This document shows, piece after piece, positions 46,337 to 54,959 of a stretch of 64,000 bases of DNA. Position 1 is the first letter of the stretch. Every line of letters begins with the position of its first letter. A program made the translations under genes and the position numbers. The DNA comes from Lewinella sp. 4G2. Its GTDB lineage: Bacteria; Bacteroidota; Bacteroidia; Chitinophagales; Saprospiraceae. The notes under the pieces are model-generated. The model saw only the letters and a program-made list of their open reading frames with translations, searched no databases and was not told where the DNA came from. The DNA lies in the NCBI RefSeq assembly GCF_001625015.1, contig NZ_LVWJ02000014.1, positions 3,906,001 to 3,970,000 of the forward strand, written 5' to 3'.

Positions 46337-46978
46337 ATGACCAGATTTTTGCTCAGCTCACTGTTCGTTTTGACCTTCACCACCGCCGCCTTCGCCCAGT
46401 CCTTCGGCTTGCGGGTAGGCGCCAATGCTACTGACGCCAGCTACGAACGGGAAAGCAACACCATCGAAACCGAAGGGGAGACCAACCTCATGCTGGGCAT
46501 CTTCCTCAATATTCCGCTCGGTACTGATTTGATCTCTTTGCAGCCAGAGGTAAACTACCTCAACAAGGGCTACAGTTTTGAAAACGGCGTCTCTATCGGT
46601 GGCAACTCGGTTTCTTTCGACCGGACGCTCAGCTACGTCGACCTCGGCGTACTGGCGCGCCTCAACCTGGGCTCAGATGACGGCCTCGGCTTCTACGTTG
46701 GTGCCGGCCCTCAGTTTTCCTACGCCGTAAGTGGCCAGGTTACCGTGATCGACGTGATGGGCGAGACCGAGCGGGACGTTGACTTTGACGTCGACAACCT
46801 CAACCGGTCCGAACTACAAGTGACTGGCGTAGCAGGGCTCACCTTCAACCTGGGCATCAAATTTTTCGTCGAAGGCCGCTACAATGGGGCACTTACCAAC
46901 CAATCCGACCAGGGACCGGATGAGATCCGCCAGCGTTCCATTGGCATCAATGGAGGCATTATGGTGCCGCTGCGGTAG
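46337..46978 (+). CDS. Outer-membrane beta-barrel protein, PorT-like
   Basis: A 213-residue barrel protein with signal peptide (cut after AFAQ, residue 20). Alternating strands begin FGLRVGANATDASY, include LISLQPEVNYLNKGYSF and FYVGAGPQFSYAVSG, and end GINGGIMVPLR. The arrangement matches the PorT-like outer-membrane family (porin family proteins of Bacteroidota). Function unknown. Divergent from the CPBP protease gene. Confidence 0.85.
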   Translation: MTRFLLSSLFVLTFTTAAFAQSFGLRVGANATDASYERESNTIETEGETNLMLGIFLNIPLGTDLISLQPEVNYLNKGYSFENGVSIGGNSVSFDRTLSYVDLGVLARLNLGSDDGLGFYVGAGPQFSYAVSGQVTVIDVMGETERDVDFDVDNLNRSELQVTGVAGLTFNLGIKFFVEGRYNGALTNQSDQGPDEIRQRSIGINGGIMVPLR

Positions 46979-47002
46979 CTTATTTCCGGGCGGGCTGGCC
47001 GT

Positions 47003-48178
47003 TTAGTGCACGAGGGCAATCTTACCACCCTCGATGCGCATACCCAGGCTTTCGAAGTTGCGGATCCAGTTCACGAAGTCGTCGCCCAGTAACTCACGGC
47101 GCCAGCCGGAGCCAAGGATGGACTTCCTCACTTCCGGGTCCGACTTCATCTTGCGGATAGTATTGCGCGGCATCACCAGCGCGTGGCTGATCTCGACCTC
47201 CCGCGCCCGGTACTTCATGATGAGGTACAGGAGCTCGACGATCATATCATCTTCTTCGTCCTCTTGGCTGAGGCGCTGAATGGACTTTGCGATCGCCAAT
47301 TCTTCGTCGGTAGCGGGCTCGTTGTACATCTCCACGAACATGTCTCCGTAGCGATCAATGGTGCGGCCGGGCAGGCGGCGATTTTGCGACATGGATTCCT
47401 TGCCTCCCTTTACGCCACGGGCAAGTTGGGAAATGATCTTGCTCTGCAGGATCATCTCTTTGCTGTAGTTCTTGTGCTCGGCCGTAGCGCGGCGCCACTC
47501 GTAGAGGCGGAGTAAAAAGACGCGTTCCTTCGTGCGGGCACTGCGGGCTACGTTGCTGTTCAGGAATTCGTGGTTGGGGTCCCGGTAGTAGTAATCGGGG
47601 GAGGCCATTAGGTTGCACTCTTCGAGGGCCCACTCCTTGCGGCCGTTCTCCTCCAGTTTACCCATGATGGTATCGTAGAGTTGGCGCAGGTAGATCACGT
47701 CGTTCAGCGCGTACTTGATCTGCTTGGGCGTCATCGGCCGCTGCGCCCAGTCCGTGACGGCGTAGCCCTTACCCAACTGTTCTCCCACTTCAGCTTCTAC
47801 GAGTTTGGCAAAACTCATTGGGAAGCGGTGGCCGATAAAGCCGGCGGCCACCTGAGTATCAAATAGGTTTCTCGGCACCAGGCCAAAGTTGTTGTACAGC
47901 AAGCGGTAGTCATTATCCCCGGCGTGGGTGATCTTTACGATGGACTCATCCTCGAGCATCTTCAGGAATGGTTCGAGGTCCTTGATGGCAATTGGGTCAA
48001 TCAAGTAGTAACCATTATCCGTGCTGACCTGGATGAGGCATAATAGCGTCCGGTACCGCTTTTCGCCGATGAACTCCGTGTCAAATCCCATCCAATCAAT
48101 ACCGCGGTTAGCTTCGGCAAACCCTTCCAGGGCCTGGGGTGTCTGTATAAAAGTGTAGGGGACCTGAGCTTGCTGCAT
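47003..48178 (-). CDS. rnd: Ribonuclease D
   Basis: 3'-5' exoribonuclease of tRNA maturation. Exo motif I is WMGFDTEFIGE (Asp33, Glu35), motif II THAGDNDYRLL and motif III YALNDVIYLRQLYD in the DEDDy arrangement. An HRDC domain follows in the C-terminal half (DEELAIAKSIQRL region). 391 residues, normal. The start MQQAQVPYTFIQTPQALEGF is conventional. It diverges from the AsmA gene. Confidence 0.95.
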   Translation of the reverse strand: MQQAQVPYTFIQTPQALEGFAEANRGIDWMGFDTEFIGEKRYRTLLCLIQVSTDNGYYLIDPIAIKDLEPFLKMLEDESIVKITHAGDNDYRLLYNNFGLVPRNLFDTQVAAGFIGHRFPMSFAKLVEAEVGEQLGKGYAVTDWAQRPMTPKQIKYALNDVIYLRQLYDTIMGKLEENGRKEWALEECNLMASPDYYYRDPNHEFLNSNVARSARTKERVFLLRLYEWRRATAEHKNYSKEMILQSKIISQLARGVKGGKESMSQNRRLPGRTIDRYGDMFVEMYNEPATDEELAIAKSIQRLSQEDEEDDMIVELLYLIMKYRAREVEISHALVMPRNTIRKMKSDPEVRKSILGSGWRRELLGDDFVNWIRNFESLGMRIEGGKIALVH

Positions 48179-48364
48179 GAAACGGGGGGCTAATGAGCGG
48201 CCAAAGGTACAATACCCACTCTTGCGGTCGTTACCTTTCGAAAGCCTTTGTCTTCCAGCCCTTTCTAACTGTTAAGACTTGTGTTCCGTTACGTCGATTA
48301 TATGCTTGAACTATCAATTTCAACCAGTACCCAAGACCGTTAGTATCCGTCTTATTAACGAATA

Positions 48365-48381
48365 GGCGCTGCCGCAGGTGC
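48365..48381 (+). repeat. Dispersed 17-bp repeat, copy 14 (exact)
   Basis: Exact, 47 bp before the AsmA start at 48429 in a 250-bp intergenic region. The tail CGAATTTAGGGACCAAG is shared with copy 15 at several positions (both then read GGACCAAG). A GTG at 48378 within the repeat opens the AsmA frame but is unlikely to be used. Confidence 0.92.
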
Positions 48382-48428
48382 CGAATTTAGGGACCAAGAA
48401 CAAAGACCACCACCAAACCAACGACCAA

Positions 48429-51400
48429 ATGAAATTCCTGAAACGACTCCTGATTGCACTCGTATTAATCGTCGTCTTAGGCGTGGCGGCGCTACTGGCT
48501 GCCCCCATCCTCTTTAAGGAGCAGATCGTGGATAACGTCCGGAAGAGCACCAACAAGATGGTGGATGCCAAAGTGGACTTTTCCGACATCGACGTAAGCT
48601 TCCTGCGCAGTTTCCCCGATGTCTCCGCGCGGATTTACGACCTCGAAGTGGTGGGCATCGACACGTTCGCGGGCCTCCCCCTCCTCGCCGCCGATGAGGT
48701 GACGGTGGACCTTGGCTTCTGGTCGGTAGTGGGCAACGACGGTAGTTTCAACGTGGACGCCGTTGCGCTCGAGCGACCCTCAGTCAACCTACTGGTCGTA
48801 AACAGCACCCTAGCCAATTACCTGATTACGCCAACGGGAGAAGCCACTTCACCGGAAGAAGAAGCAACATCGGCCACCTTCCTCGTCAACCTCGACCATT
48901 ACGAAATTCACGACGGTACCTTTGTGTATGACGACCGGACGACGGACACTTACATCAAAATTGAAGGCCTGGAAACTACTGGTGACGGTGACTTCACGGC
49001 TTCCATTTTCGACCTGGACACCTATTCCGAAATGGATCATCTCACCCTCAAGCAGGGTGGCGTTACCTATCTAAACCGCGTGGCCGCTACGGCGGACGCC
49101 ATCGTAAACGTTGACCTCGACAACCAACTGTATACCTTCCGCGAAAACACGATCCGCCTCAATGCATTGGACCTCACCTTTGATGGCTCCATCCAACTGG
49201 CGGAGAATGAAGACATCCTTTTCGACCTCAGCTACCAGGCGCCAGCCAATGACTTTCGCCAACTCTGGAGCATGATCCCGACCGCCTACGTGGAAGGCTA
49301 CAGCAGTGTGCAGGCAACCGGCCTCTTCACCCTGAACGGCACGGTAAAAGGGCCATTCAATTCCACTACGGAAAAGTATCCCGCCTTTACCGTTTCGACC
49401 AACATTGAAAACGGAAGTGTGCAGTACCCAGGCCGGCCCGTCGGCATCACCGGTATCGACGCGAAAGTGGACGTCAACAGCCCCTCAAAAGATCTCGATC
49501 GTCTGCGGGTAGACATCCCTCGATTCAACTTCAACTTGGGGGGAGACCCTTTCGCGGGCAGCTTCAAGCTAACGACCCCACTGAGCGACCCTACGGTAGA
49601 TGCCACCGTCAAGGGTAACCTGGACCTCGATAAATGGGCCCAGGCCATCCCACTGGAAGGCATCAGCCAACTAGGTGGGAAAATTATTGCCGACGTGGTG
49701 TTACAAAACGTCAGCCAGTCCCTGATCGATGCCGGCGACTACGCGCAAGTGAACATGGGCGGAGACCTGGAGATCATCGACTTTGTTTACGTCGCGGACG
49801 GAACGCCGGACGTCAAAATCCCTTCCGCGAAGGCGGACTTCACACCACAGGCCATCAACATCCCCTCCTTCGCAGCCACGTTGGGCCGCAGTGACCTGGC
49901 GGGCTCGGCCTCGATCACCACTCCCCTGGCCTACTTTAACCCGGAGGAAACGATGCGCGGTGATGTGAAATTCACTTCCAACTACTTCGACGTTGACGAG
50001 TGGATGGCACCCGAAACTGATCATCTTGCCGCCAGCCCGGCGGAACTGGTGGAGGCAGGTGTTCCGGCTACGGAGGAAGACGTCTTCGACCGTTTTGATT
50101 TTGACGTAGACGCAAGTATTGCCCAACTGAATTACGGCACCTATCGCCCAAAAGGTATTCGCGCAGTCGGGAACGTCAAACCGAACAAAATGACCCTGGC
50201 GACGGCAGAGGCAACGCTTGGCCAGTCCGCCTTCAGCGCCAGCGGTGACGTGACGAATCTTTTCGATTACACTTTCGCTGATGGAGTGCTGGGAGGAGAC
50301 CTGACGGTACAATCAGAATACATCGACCTTGCGGATTTCATGGAGGAGGAAGCCGCTTCGCAAAATGGATCATCATCTTCCGTCTCCGAAGAGGGCGCCG
50401 CTATCCCCATTCCAGACAACATAAACTTAGCGGTAAACCTACGTGCCGACCGGGTGAAGTACGATGATATTGATTTGAGCAATATGGTTGGCCGTCTCGT
50501 AATGGCCGAAGGGCAAGCGGTGATCGAAGATGGCAAAACCGACCTCTTCGGTGGCCGGATGGACTTTGCGGGTGCTTACGATACCTCGGAGCCGGGTGAC
50601 CCCGGATTTCGCTTCCACTACGACATGTCGGCCATCGACTTCAATCAGGCATTTGAGAAACTAAATTCGTTCGCCGCCCTTGCCCCCATCGGAAAATACA
50701 TCCAGGGCAAATTCAACACGGATTTGGTCCTGGAAGGCAAGCTCGGGGAGGACCTCTTCCCAAAACTTTCTTTTCTGGACGCTAAGGGTTTATTCCAAAC
50801 CTTCAACGCCCAACTGGCCGGCATCCAACCACTGGAAAAAGTGGGCAATGCGCTCAACGTAAAAGAGCTGAAGAACAGCACCTTACTGAAGGACGTGATG
50901 ACCGTCTTCAAAATCGAGGATGGGACGGTTGAAGTGGAACCTTTCGACCTGAGCGTAGCCGGCATCCAAATGAATGTAGCTGGCCGCCACGGTCTGGATA
51001 CGGACATGGCCTACAACCTGAAGGCCGCCATCCCCCGCGAAATGATCGAAGGCAACATCGTGACGGGGACTGCCGTCGCCGCGCTCGACCAACTGGCCGG
51101 GCAAGCTTCCAAACTGGGGCTGAATATTGCCCCGGGCGACGTCCTCAACGTCAACATCAACCTCACCGGCACCATGGCGGACCCCAAGGTCAAGTTCCAA
51201 CTGTTAGGTACCGATGGCACGGCCGCCGCAAACCCAGGCGAAGCCATCGTAGACGCAGCTAAAGAACGCCTCAACCAAGAATTGGAGGACCGTAAGCAGC
51301 AAGCACAGGCAGAAGTTGATAAAAAGGTGGAGGAAGTCCGCCAGCAGGCCCAGGAGGAAGCAGATAAGCTCAAGGGCGAAGCTACCGCCCGCGCTCAGGC

Positions 51401-51605
51401 GATGCAGGACAGCATCAAACGCGCCGCCGAAGCCCGCGCCGCGTTGCTCCAGGAGGAAGCCCGCAAGAAATTAGCCGCCCAAATCGACTCCGCCCGCCTG
51501 GATAGCCTACGCAACCTCTTGCCGGAAGACGTGCGCAACCCCGCCGATCGGATTAAGGATGAGCTGGGCAAGTTCAATCCATTCAAAAAGAAAAAGAAGA
51601 ATTAA
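48429..51605 (+). CDS. AsmA-like outer-membrane biogenesis protein
   Basis: A 1058-residue protein with one N-terminal membrane helix (residues 6-27, LLIALVLIVVLGVAALLAA) and long repetitive beta-groove region of the AsmA/TamB bridge-type lipid transport family (VDAKVDFSDIDVSFLRSFPDVSARIYDLEV at the start; repeated strand units throughout). Residues about 945-1040 are a charged coiled coil (Glu/Gln/Lys/Ala-rich) and the end is very basic (KKKKK). That tail is unusual in AsmA proteins. It ends tail to tail with bioA, the stop codons overlapping. Confidence 0.88.
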   Translation: MKFLKRLLIALVLIVVLGVAALLAAPILFKEQIVDNVRKSTNKMVDAKVDFSDIDVSFLRSFPDVSARIYDLEVVGIDTFAGLPLLAADEVTVDLGFWSVVGNDGSFNVDAVALERPSVNLLVVNSTLANYLITPTGEATSPEEEATSATFLVNLDHYEIHDGTFVYDDRTTDTYIKIEGLETTGDGDFTASIFDLDTYSEMDHLTLKQGGVTYLNRVAATADAIVNVDLDNQLYTFRENTIRLNALDLTFDGSIQLAENEDILFDLSYQAPANDFRQLWSMIPTAYVEGYSSVQATGLFTLNGTVKGPFNSTTEKYPAFTVSTNIENGSVQYPGRPVGITGIDAKVDVNSPSKDLDRLRVDIPRFNFNLGGDPFAGSFKLTTPLSDPTVDATVKGNLDLDKWAQAIPLEGISQLGGKIIADVVLQNVSQSLIDAGDYAQVNMGGDLEIIDFVYVADGTPDVKIPSAKADFTPQAINIPSFAATLGRSDLAGSASITTPLAYFNPEETMRGDVKFTSNYFDVDEWMAPETDHLAASPAELVEAGVPATEEDVFDRFDFDVDASIAQLNYGTYRPKGIRAVGNVKPNKMTLATAEATLGQSAFSASGDVTNLFDYTFADGVLGGDLTVQSEYIDLADFMEEEAASQNGSSSSVSEEGAAIPIPDNINLAVNLRADRVKYDDIDLSNMVGRLVMAEGQAVIEDGKTDLFGGRMDFAGAYDTSEPGDPGFRFHYDMSAIDFNQAFEKLNSFAALAPIGKYIQGKFNTDLVLEGKLGEDLFPKLSFLDAKGLFQTFNAQLAGIQPLEKVGNALNVKELKNSTLLKDVMTVFKIEDGTVEVEPFDLSVAGIQMNVAGRHGLDTDMAYNLKAAIPREMIEGNIVTGTAVAALDQLAGQASKLGLNIAPGDVLNVNINLTGTMADPKVKFQLLGTDGTAAANPGEAIVDAAKERLNQELEDRKQQAQAEVDKKVEEVRQQAQEEADKLKGEATARAQAMQDSIKRAAEARAALLQEEARKKLAAQIDSARLDSLRNLLPEDVRNPADRIKDELGKFNPFKKKKKN

Positions 51606-52897
51606 CCGTACAACTTGCCTTGGTTCTCCGGCTGCACGGCTTTCACCAGCACGGTACAGAGCTGTATAAGATCATCCCGCTTGATTACAAACGGTGGCAT
51701 CAAATAAACCAACTTCCCGAAGGGTCTGACCCATACGCCGTGCTCTACGAAGAATGCTTGTATCTCGGCTAGCCGCACCGCTTCGTGCAATTCAATGACG
51801 CCGATTGCGCCCAGGATTCGTACGTCGGCCACCACTGCGAGTGCGCGGGCGGGGCTGAGGAATTCATTCAGGACGGCACGTATGTTTGCTACTTCCTGCT
51901 GCCAATCGCGGGCTTCCAATAACTTCAGACTCGCTACGGCGATGCTACAGGCGAGTGGATTCCCCATGAAGGTCGGCCCGTGCATCAGATTGGGCACCTC
52001 ACTATTACCGATTGTCTCCGCCACGTGGTCCGTACAAAGCGTAGCGGCGAGGGTGAGGTAACCACCAGTTAGCGCTTTCCCCAGGCACATGACATCGGGG
52101 CATGCCGTAGTCTCCGCCGCGAAGAGGTTTCCCGTACGCCCGAAGCCGGTGGCGATTTCGTCGTAGATGAGTAGCAGACCGTATTCATCGCACAATTCTC
52201 GGATGACATTCAGGTAGGCAGTATTGTAAAAGTGCATGCCTCCGGCCCCTTGTACGATGGGTTCACAGATGAAGGCAGCGCACTCACGTGCATGATCGGC
52301 GAAGGCGCGTTTTACCTTAGCCAGGTAATCCTGATCGAGTTCGGCCTCAACGCCAGCGAGTGGTCTATCGATGAAGTGGTGGGTTGGCAAGAAACCAGCA
52401 AAGAGGCCGTGCATCCCCGTTTCGGGGTCGCAAACGGACATCGGCCCGGTCGTATCGCCGTGGTATCCACCCCGGAAAGTGAGGAACTTACTCCGCCCCC
52501 GTTCCCCCTTCGCAAATTGGTACTGGATTGCCATTTTCATCGCCACCTCCACGCTAACGGAACCGCTATCGGCCAGAAAAACCCGCTGTAGCGGTTCGGG
52601 CGTAATTCGGACGAGCAGCCGTCCCAATTCCACCGCGGGTTGGTGGGTGAGGCCGCCAAACATCACGTGGGAAATCTTATCCAGTTGGGCCCGTGCCGCT
52701 TCATTTAGTTCGGGCACGTTGTAGCCGTGGACAGCGCACCACCAGGAGCTCATGCCATCAATCAGCCACCGCCCGTCCGCCAGTTGCAAACGCGCACCTT
52801 CGCCCGCTACGATGGGGTACGTGGGTAGTGGGTCCTTTAGCGACGTATAGGGGTGCCACAGGTGGTGGCGATCAAAGGCGAGGTCCTCCGGCGTCAT
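51602..52897 (-). CDS. bioA: Adenosylmethionine-8-amino-7-oxononanoate aminotransferase
   Basis: PLP enzyme of biotin synthesis: transfers the amino group of S-adenosylmethionine to KAPA, giving DAPA. Class III aminotransferase pattern: HLWHPYTSLKDPLPTYPI opening, GMSSWWCAVHGYNVPELN, DSGSVSVEVAMKMAIQY, LLIYDEIATGFGRTGNLFA, and the Lys region DVMCLGKALTGGYLTLAATL. 431 residues, normal. bioB, bioD and bioF are not adjacent. Its stop codon overlaps that of the AsmA gene. Confidence 0.95.
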   Translation of the reverse strand: MTPEDLAFDRHHLWHPYTSLKDPLPTYPIVAGEGARLQLADGRWLIDGMSSWWCAVHGYNVPELNEAARAQLDKISHVMFGGLTHQPAVELGRLLVRITPEPLQRVFLADSGSVSVEVAMKMAIQYQFAKGERGRSKFLTFRGGYHGDTTGPMSVCDPETGMHGLFAGFLPTHHFIDRPLAGVEAELDQDYLAKVKRAFADHARECAAFICEPIVQGAGGMHFYNTAYLNVIRELCDEYGLLLIYDEIATGFGRTGNLFAAETTACPDVMCLGKALTGGYLTLAATLCTDHVAETIGNSEVPNLMHGPTFMGNPLACSIAVASLKLLEARDWQQEVANIRAVLNEFLSPARALAVVADVRILGAIGVIELHEAVRLAEIQAFFVEHGVWVRPFGKLVYLMPPFVIKRDDLIQLCTVLVKAVQPENQGKLYG

Positions 52898-52902
52898 GGC
52901 AC

Positions 52903-53742
52903 TTATTTGCTGGGGCGGATGATTCCCCGAAACCCGAGGTGGTTCAGCCCGCTGTCGGCCGGAGTAGTTTGCCGTTGCTTCAGATTAAATCCGGTACAGT
53001 AGGAGGTGCTGCAGAGGAAGCTTCCCCCTTTGATGATGTAGGTTCCGTCCGGAGCTTTTGAGGCGGTCCATTCCCACACGTTGCCAGAGATATCGTATAG
53101 GCCGTTTTCCGCGGGCGGAAACGATTTTACCGGAGCGATTCCGGGGAATCCATCGAGCACTTCGTCGTTGAAGGGGAAGGGGCCCTGCCACCAATTGCCC
53201 GGGAATTTACCGTCCGGTACCATCTCCGTCCCCCAGGGGAAATCACCGTATTTGCCCGACTGGCTGGCGGCATGCATCCATTCTTTCTCGGTGGGTAATT
53301 CCTTGCCCGCCCACTTCAGGTAAGCCTGCACATCACGCATACTTACTTGGGTTACGGGCGTATTTGCGGGCGCTGCCGCAGGTGCAGCATTCTGGACCAA
53401 GGAATCAGGACCGGGCACTGGGCCGAGGGGCTGATCCCAAGTAGCACTATCAACCGGTAACCAGTTGAGGGAATCCCTGTTAAAGACACCCGACCAGCCA
53501 AATTCCTCCGCTTCGGTGACGAAATTAGTGGCTTCCACGAAAGCTCGAAATTCGGCTACGGTCGTCTCCGTGGCGTCCATAAAAAAGCCTTCCGATTCTC
53601 CGTTGGGAGCGATCCAGACCATTCCGTCTGGCACTTCGGTTGGAGGCACCGGTCCGGACTGCTTGCACCCGTACCCTGCACCCGCGGCAGCGCACAAAAA
53701 GGCGAGTAATGTGATCAGTCGTAAGGACGGGCGGCGGAACAT
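52903..53742 (-). CDS. Formylglycine-generating enzyme (SUMF1/FGE type), lipoprotein-like export signal
   Basis: Converts the Cys of C-x-P-S-R in sulfatases to formylglycine. The C-terminal motif GGSFLCSTSYCTGF carries the two copper/thiol-active cysteines (Cys244, Cys249) at the spacing of human FGE; AYLKWAGKELPTEKEWMHAA, DFPWGTEM, FPGNWWQGPFPFNDEVLDGFPGIAPVKSFPPAENGLYDISGNVWEW and NHLGFRG also follow FGE closely. 279 residues. The N-terminus is hydrophobic with a Cys after GAGYG (near residue 26), suggesting export. Residues about 117-122 (APAAAP) come from a repeat copy and look like a six-residue insertion relative to FGE. Likely partner: the sulfatase at 17281-18867. Confidence 0.9.
   Translation of the reverse strand: MFRRPSLRLITLLAFLCAAAGAGYGCKQSGPVPPTEVPDGMVWIAPNGESEGFFMDATETTVAEFRAFVEATNFVTEAEEFGWSGVFNRDSLNWLPVDSATWDQPLGPVPGPDSLVQNAAPAAAPANTPVTQVSMRDVQAYLKWAGKELPTEKEWMHAASQSGKYGDFPWGTEMVPDGKFPGNWWQGPFPFNDEVLDGFPGIAPVKSFPPAENGLYDISGNVWEWTASKAPDGTYIIKGGSFLCSTSYCTGFNLKQRQTTPADSGLNHLGFRGIIRPSK
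53369..53385 (+). repeat. Dispersed 17-bp repeat, copy 15 (exact, in CDS)
   Basis: Exact copy inside the FGE gene, where the minus strand reads Ala-Pro-Ala-Ala-Ala-Pro. The flank AGCATTCTGGACCAAGG shares GGACCAAG with copy 14. Confidence 0.92.
53678..53694 (-). repeat. Dispersed 17-bp repeat, copy 16 (two changes, in CDS)
   Basis: Position 1 changed to T, A12 to G. In the signal-peptide codons of the FGE gene, read as CAAAGA. This is the third copy in a signal-peptide region. Confidence 0.65.
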
Positions 53743-53792
53743 ACGGGCAAAGGTAACCGACCCGAATTAAGCCCGCGTGGTAACTTCGCGAC

Positions 53793-54836
53793 ATGAGTAG
53801 AACTGACCTGAGGCTGCCCGCGGAGTGGGAAAAGCAGAGCCTGGTACTTTTCGCGTTTCCACGCTCCGAAGGCGATTGGGGCGAATACCTTGACGCTGCT
53901 TCCACGGCAATGATCAACGCCGCAAATGCCGTCAACAAAGTCTGCCCTACCCTACTGATTGTCAGCGACCTGAAGCACTTTGAGCTCTACCGTGATAGTT
54001 ACCTGGTCGAGGTTGCCCAACTCGCTAACAACGACTCCTGGGTGCGGGATTACGGACCGATCACCTGCTACCAAAATGGCCGCCGGGTAATGAAACACTT
54101 CGATTTTAACGGATGGGGCGGCAAGTTCTCAGCGGATTTAGACACCCTGGTTACCCGCCGTTTGGCGGACGGTAAACTCTCTCACCTCGATTACGAAAAG
54201 GTTCCTTTTGAACTGGAGGGCGGCAGCATTGAAAGTAACGGGGCGGGCACTATCCTGACCACCAAAAAGTGCCTCCTGAATTCGAATCGAAACGGTGGTC
54301 GGTACGATCAATCAGCGGTAGAAAAAGTACTGCGGGAACGCCTGGGCGGGAAACTGATTCACTGGCTAGAACACGGTGATCTCGAGGGAGATGACACCGA
54401 TGCGCACATTGATACCCTGGCACGGTTTTTAGATGCGGAGACCATCGCCTACGTACGTTGTGACGACCCTACGGACATTCATTTTCACGAATTGCAACTG
54501 ATGGAGGATGAGCTTCGCCAGCTACGCACGCAGGAGGGACGCCCTTACCGCCTCATCCCCCTACCCTGGCCACCAGTGGTACATAGCCCTGCGGACGGTC
54601 GCCGCCTACCTGCTACCTACGCTAACTTTTTGATCTCCAATGGAACGGTGTTTGTGCCTACCTACTTCGACAGTGCAGCGGCCGACCACCCAGGTAAACA
54701 AGCGGATCAGCGGGCGCTCGCTACGATTGCGGAAGCGGTCCCTTACGAGGTGACGCCCATTCCAAGCCGTCCATTCCTGGAACAACACGGCTCCCTGCAC
54801 TGCCTGACGATGCAAATGCCGGCGCCGCTACACTAA
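53793..54836 (+). CDS. Agmatine deiminase family protein
   Basis: Converts agmatine to N-carbamoylputrescine in polyamine synthesis (porphyromonas-type peptidylarginine deiminase fold). Guanidine-binding residues: NDSWVRDYGPI (Asp/Trp), LEGGSIESNG, HGDLEGDDTDAHIDTLARF, and the catalytic Cys in GSLHCLTMQMP near residue 338. 347 residues. A few sequence features (Glu/Asp in the same positions) fit agmatine rather than peptide substrates, but the substrate is inferred. It stands alone before the cyclase-channel pair. Confidence 0.92.
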   Translation: MSRTDLRLPAEWEKQSLVLFAFPRSEGDWGEYLDAASTAMINAANAVNKVCPTLLIVSDLKHFELYRDSYLVEVAQLANNDSWVRDYGPITCYQNGRRVMKHFDFNGWGGKFSADLDTLVTRRLADGKLSHLDYEKVPFELEGGSIESNGAGTILTTKKCLLNSNRNGGRYDQSAVEKVLRERLGGKLIHWLEHGDLEGDDTDAHIDTLARFLDAETIAYVRCDDPTDIHFHELQLMEDELRQLRTQEGRPYRLIPLPWPPVVHSPADGRRLPATYANFLISNGTVFVPTYFDSAAADHPGKQADQRALATIAEAVPYEVTPIPSRPFLEQHGSLHCLTMQMPAPLH

Positions 54837-54959
54837 ATCTGGATTATGCTTAAATCTGGACTAACGAATTAGTACTTTTACGTATACCTAGGCAGTCATT
54901 TTTACCAGGTTGGTAGTTGGTGGCCGTTACGCTCATGAAATTGAATCAACAACTCACAC

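Noticed and set aside
48378-48428. GTG start for the AsmA gene inside repeat copy 14
   Set aside because: The 17 added residues are polar and would precede the membrane helix; the ATG at 48429 gives the normal AsmA N-terminus.
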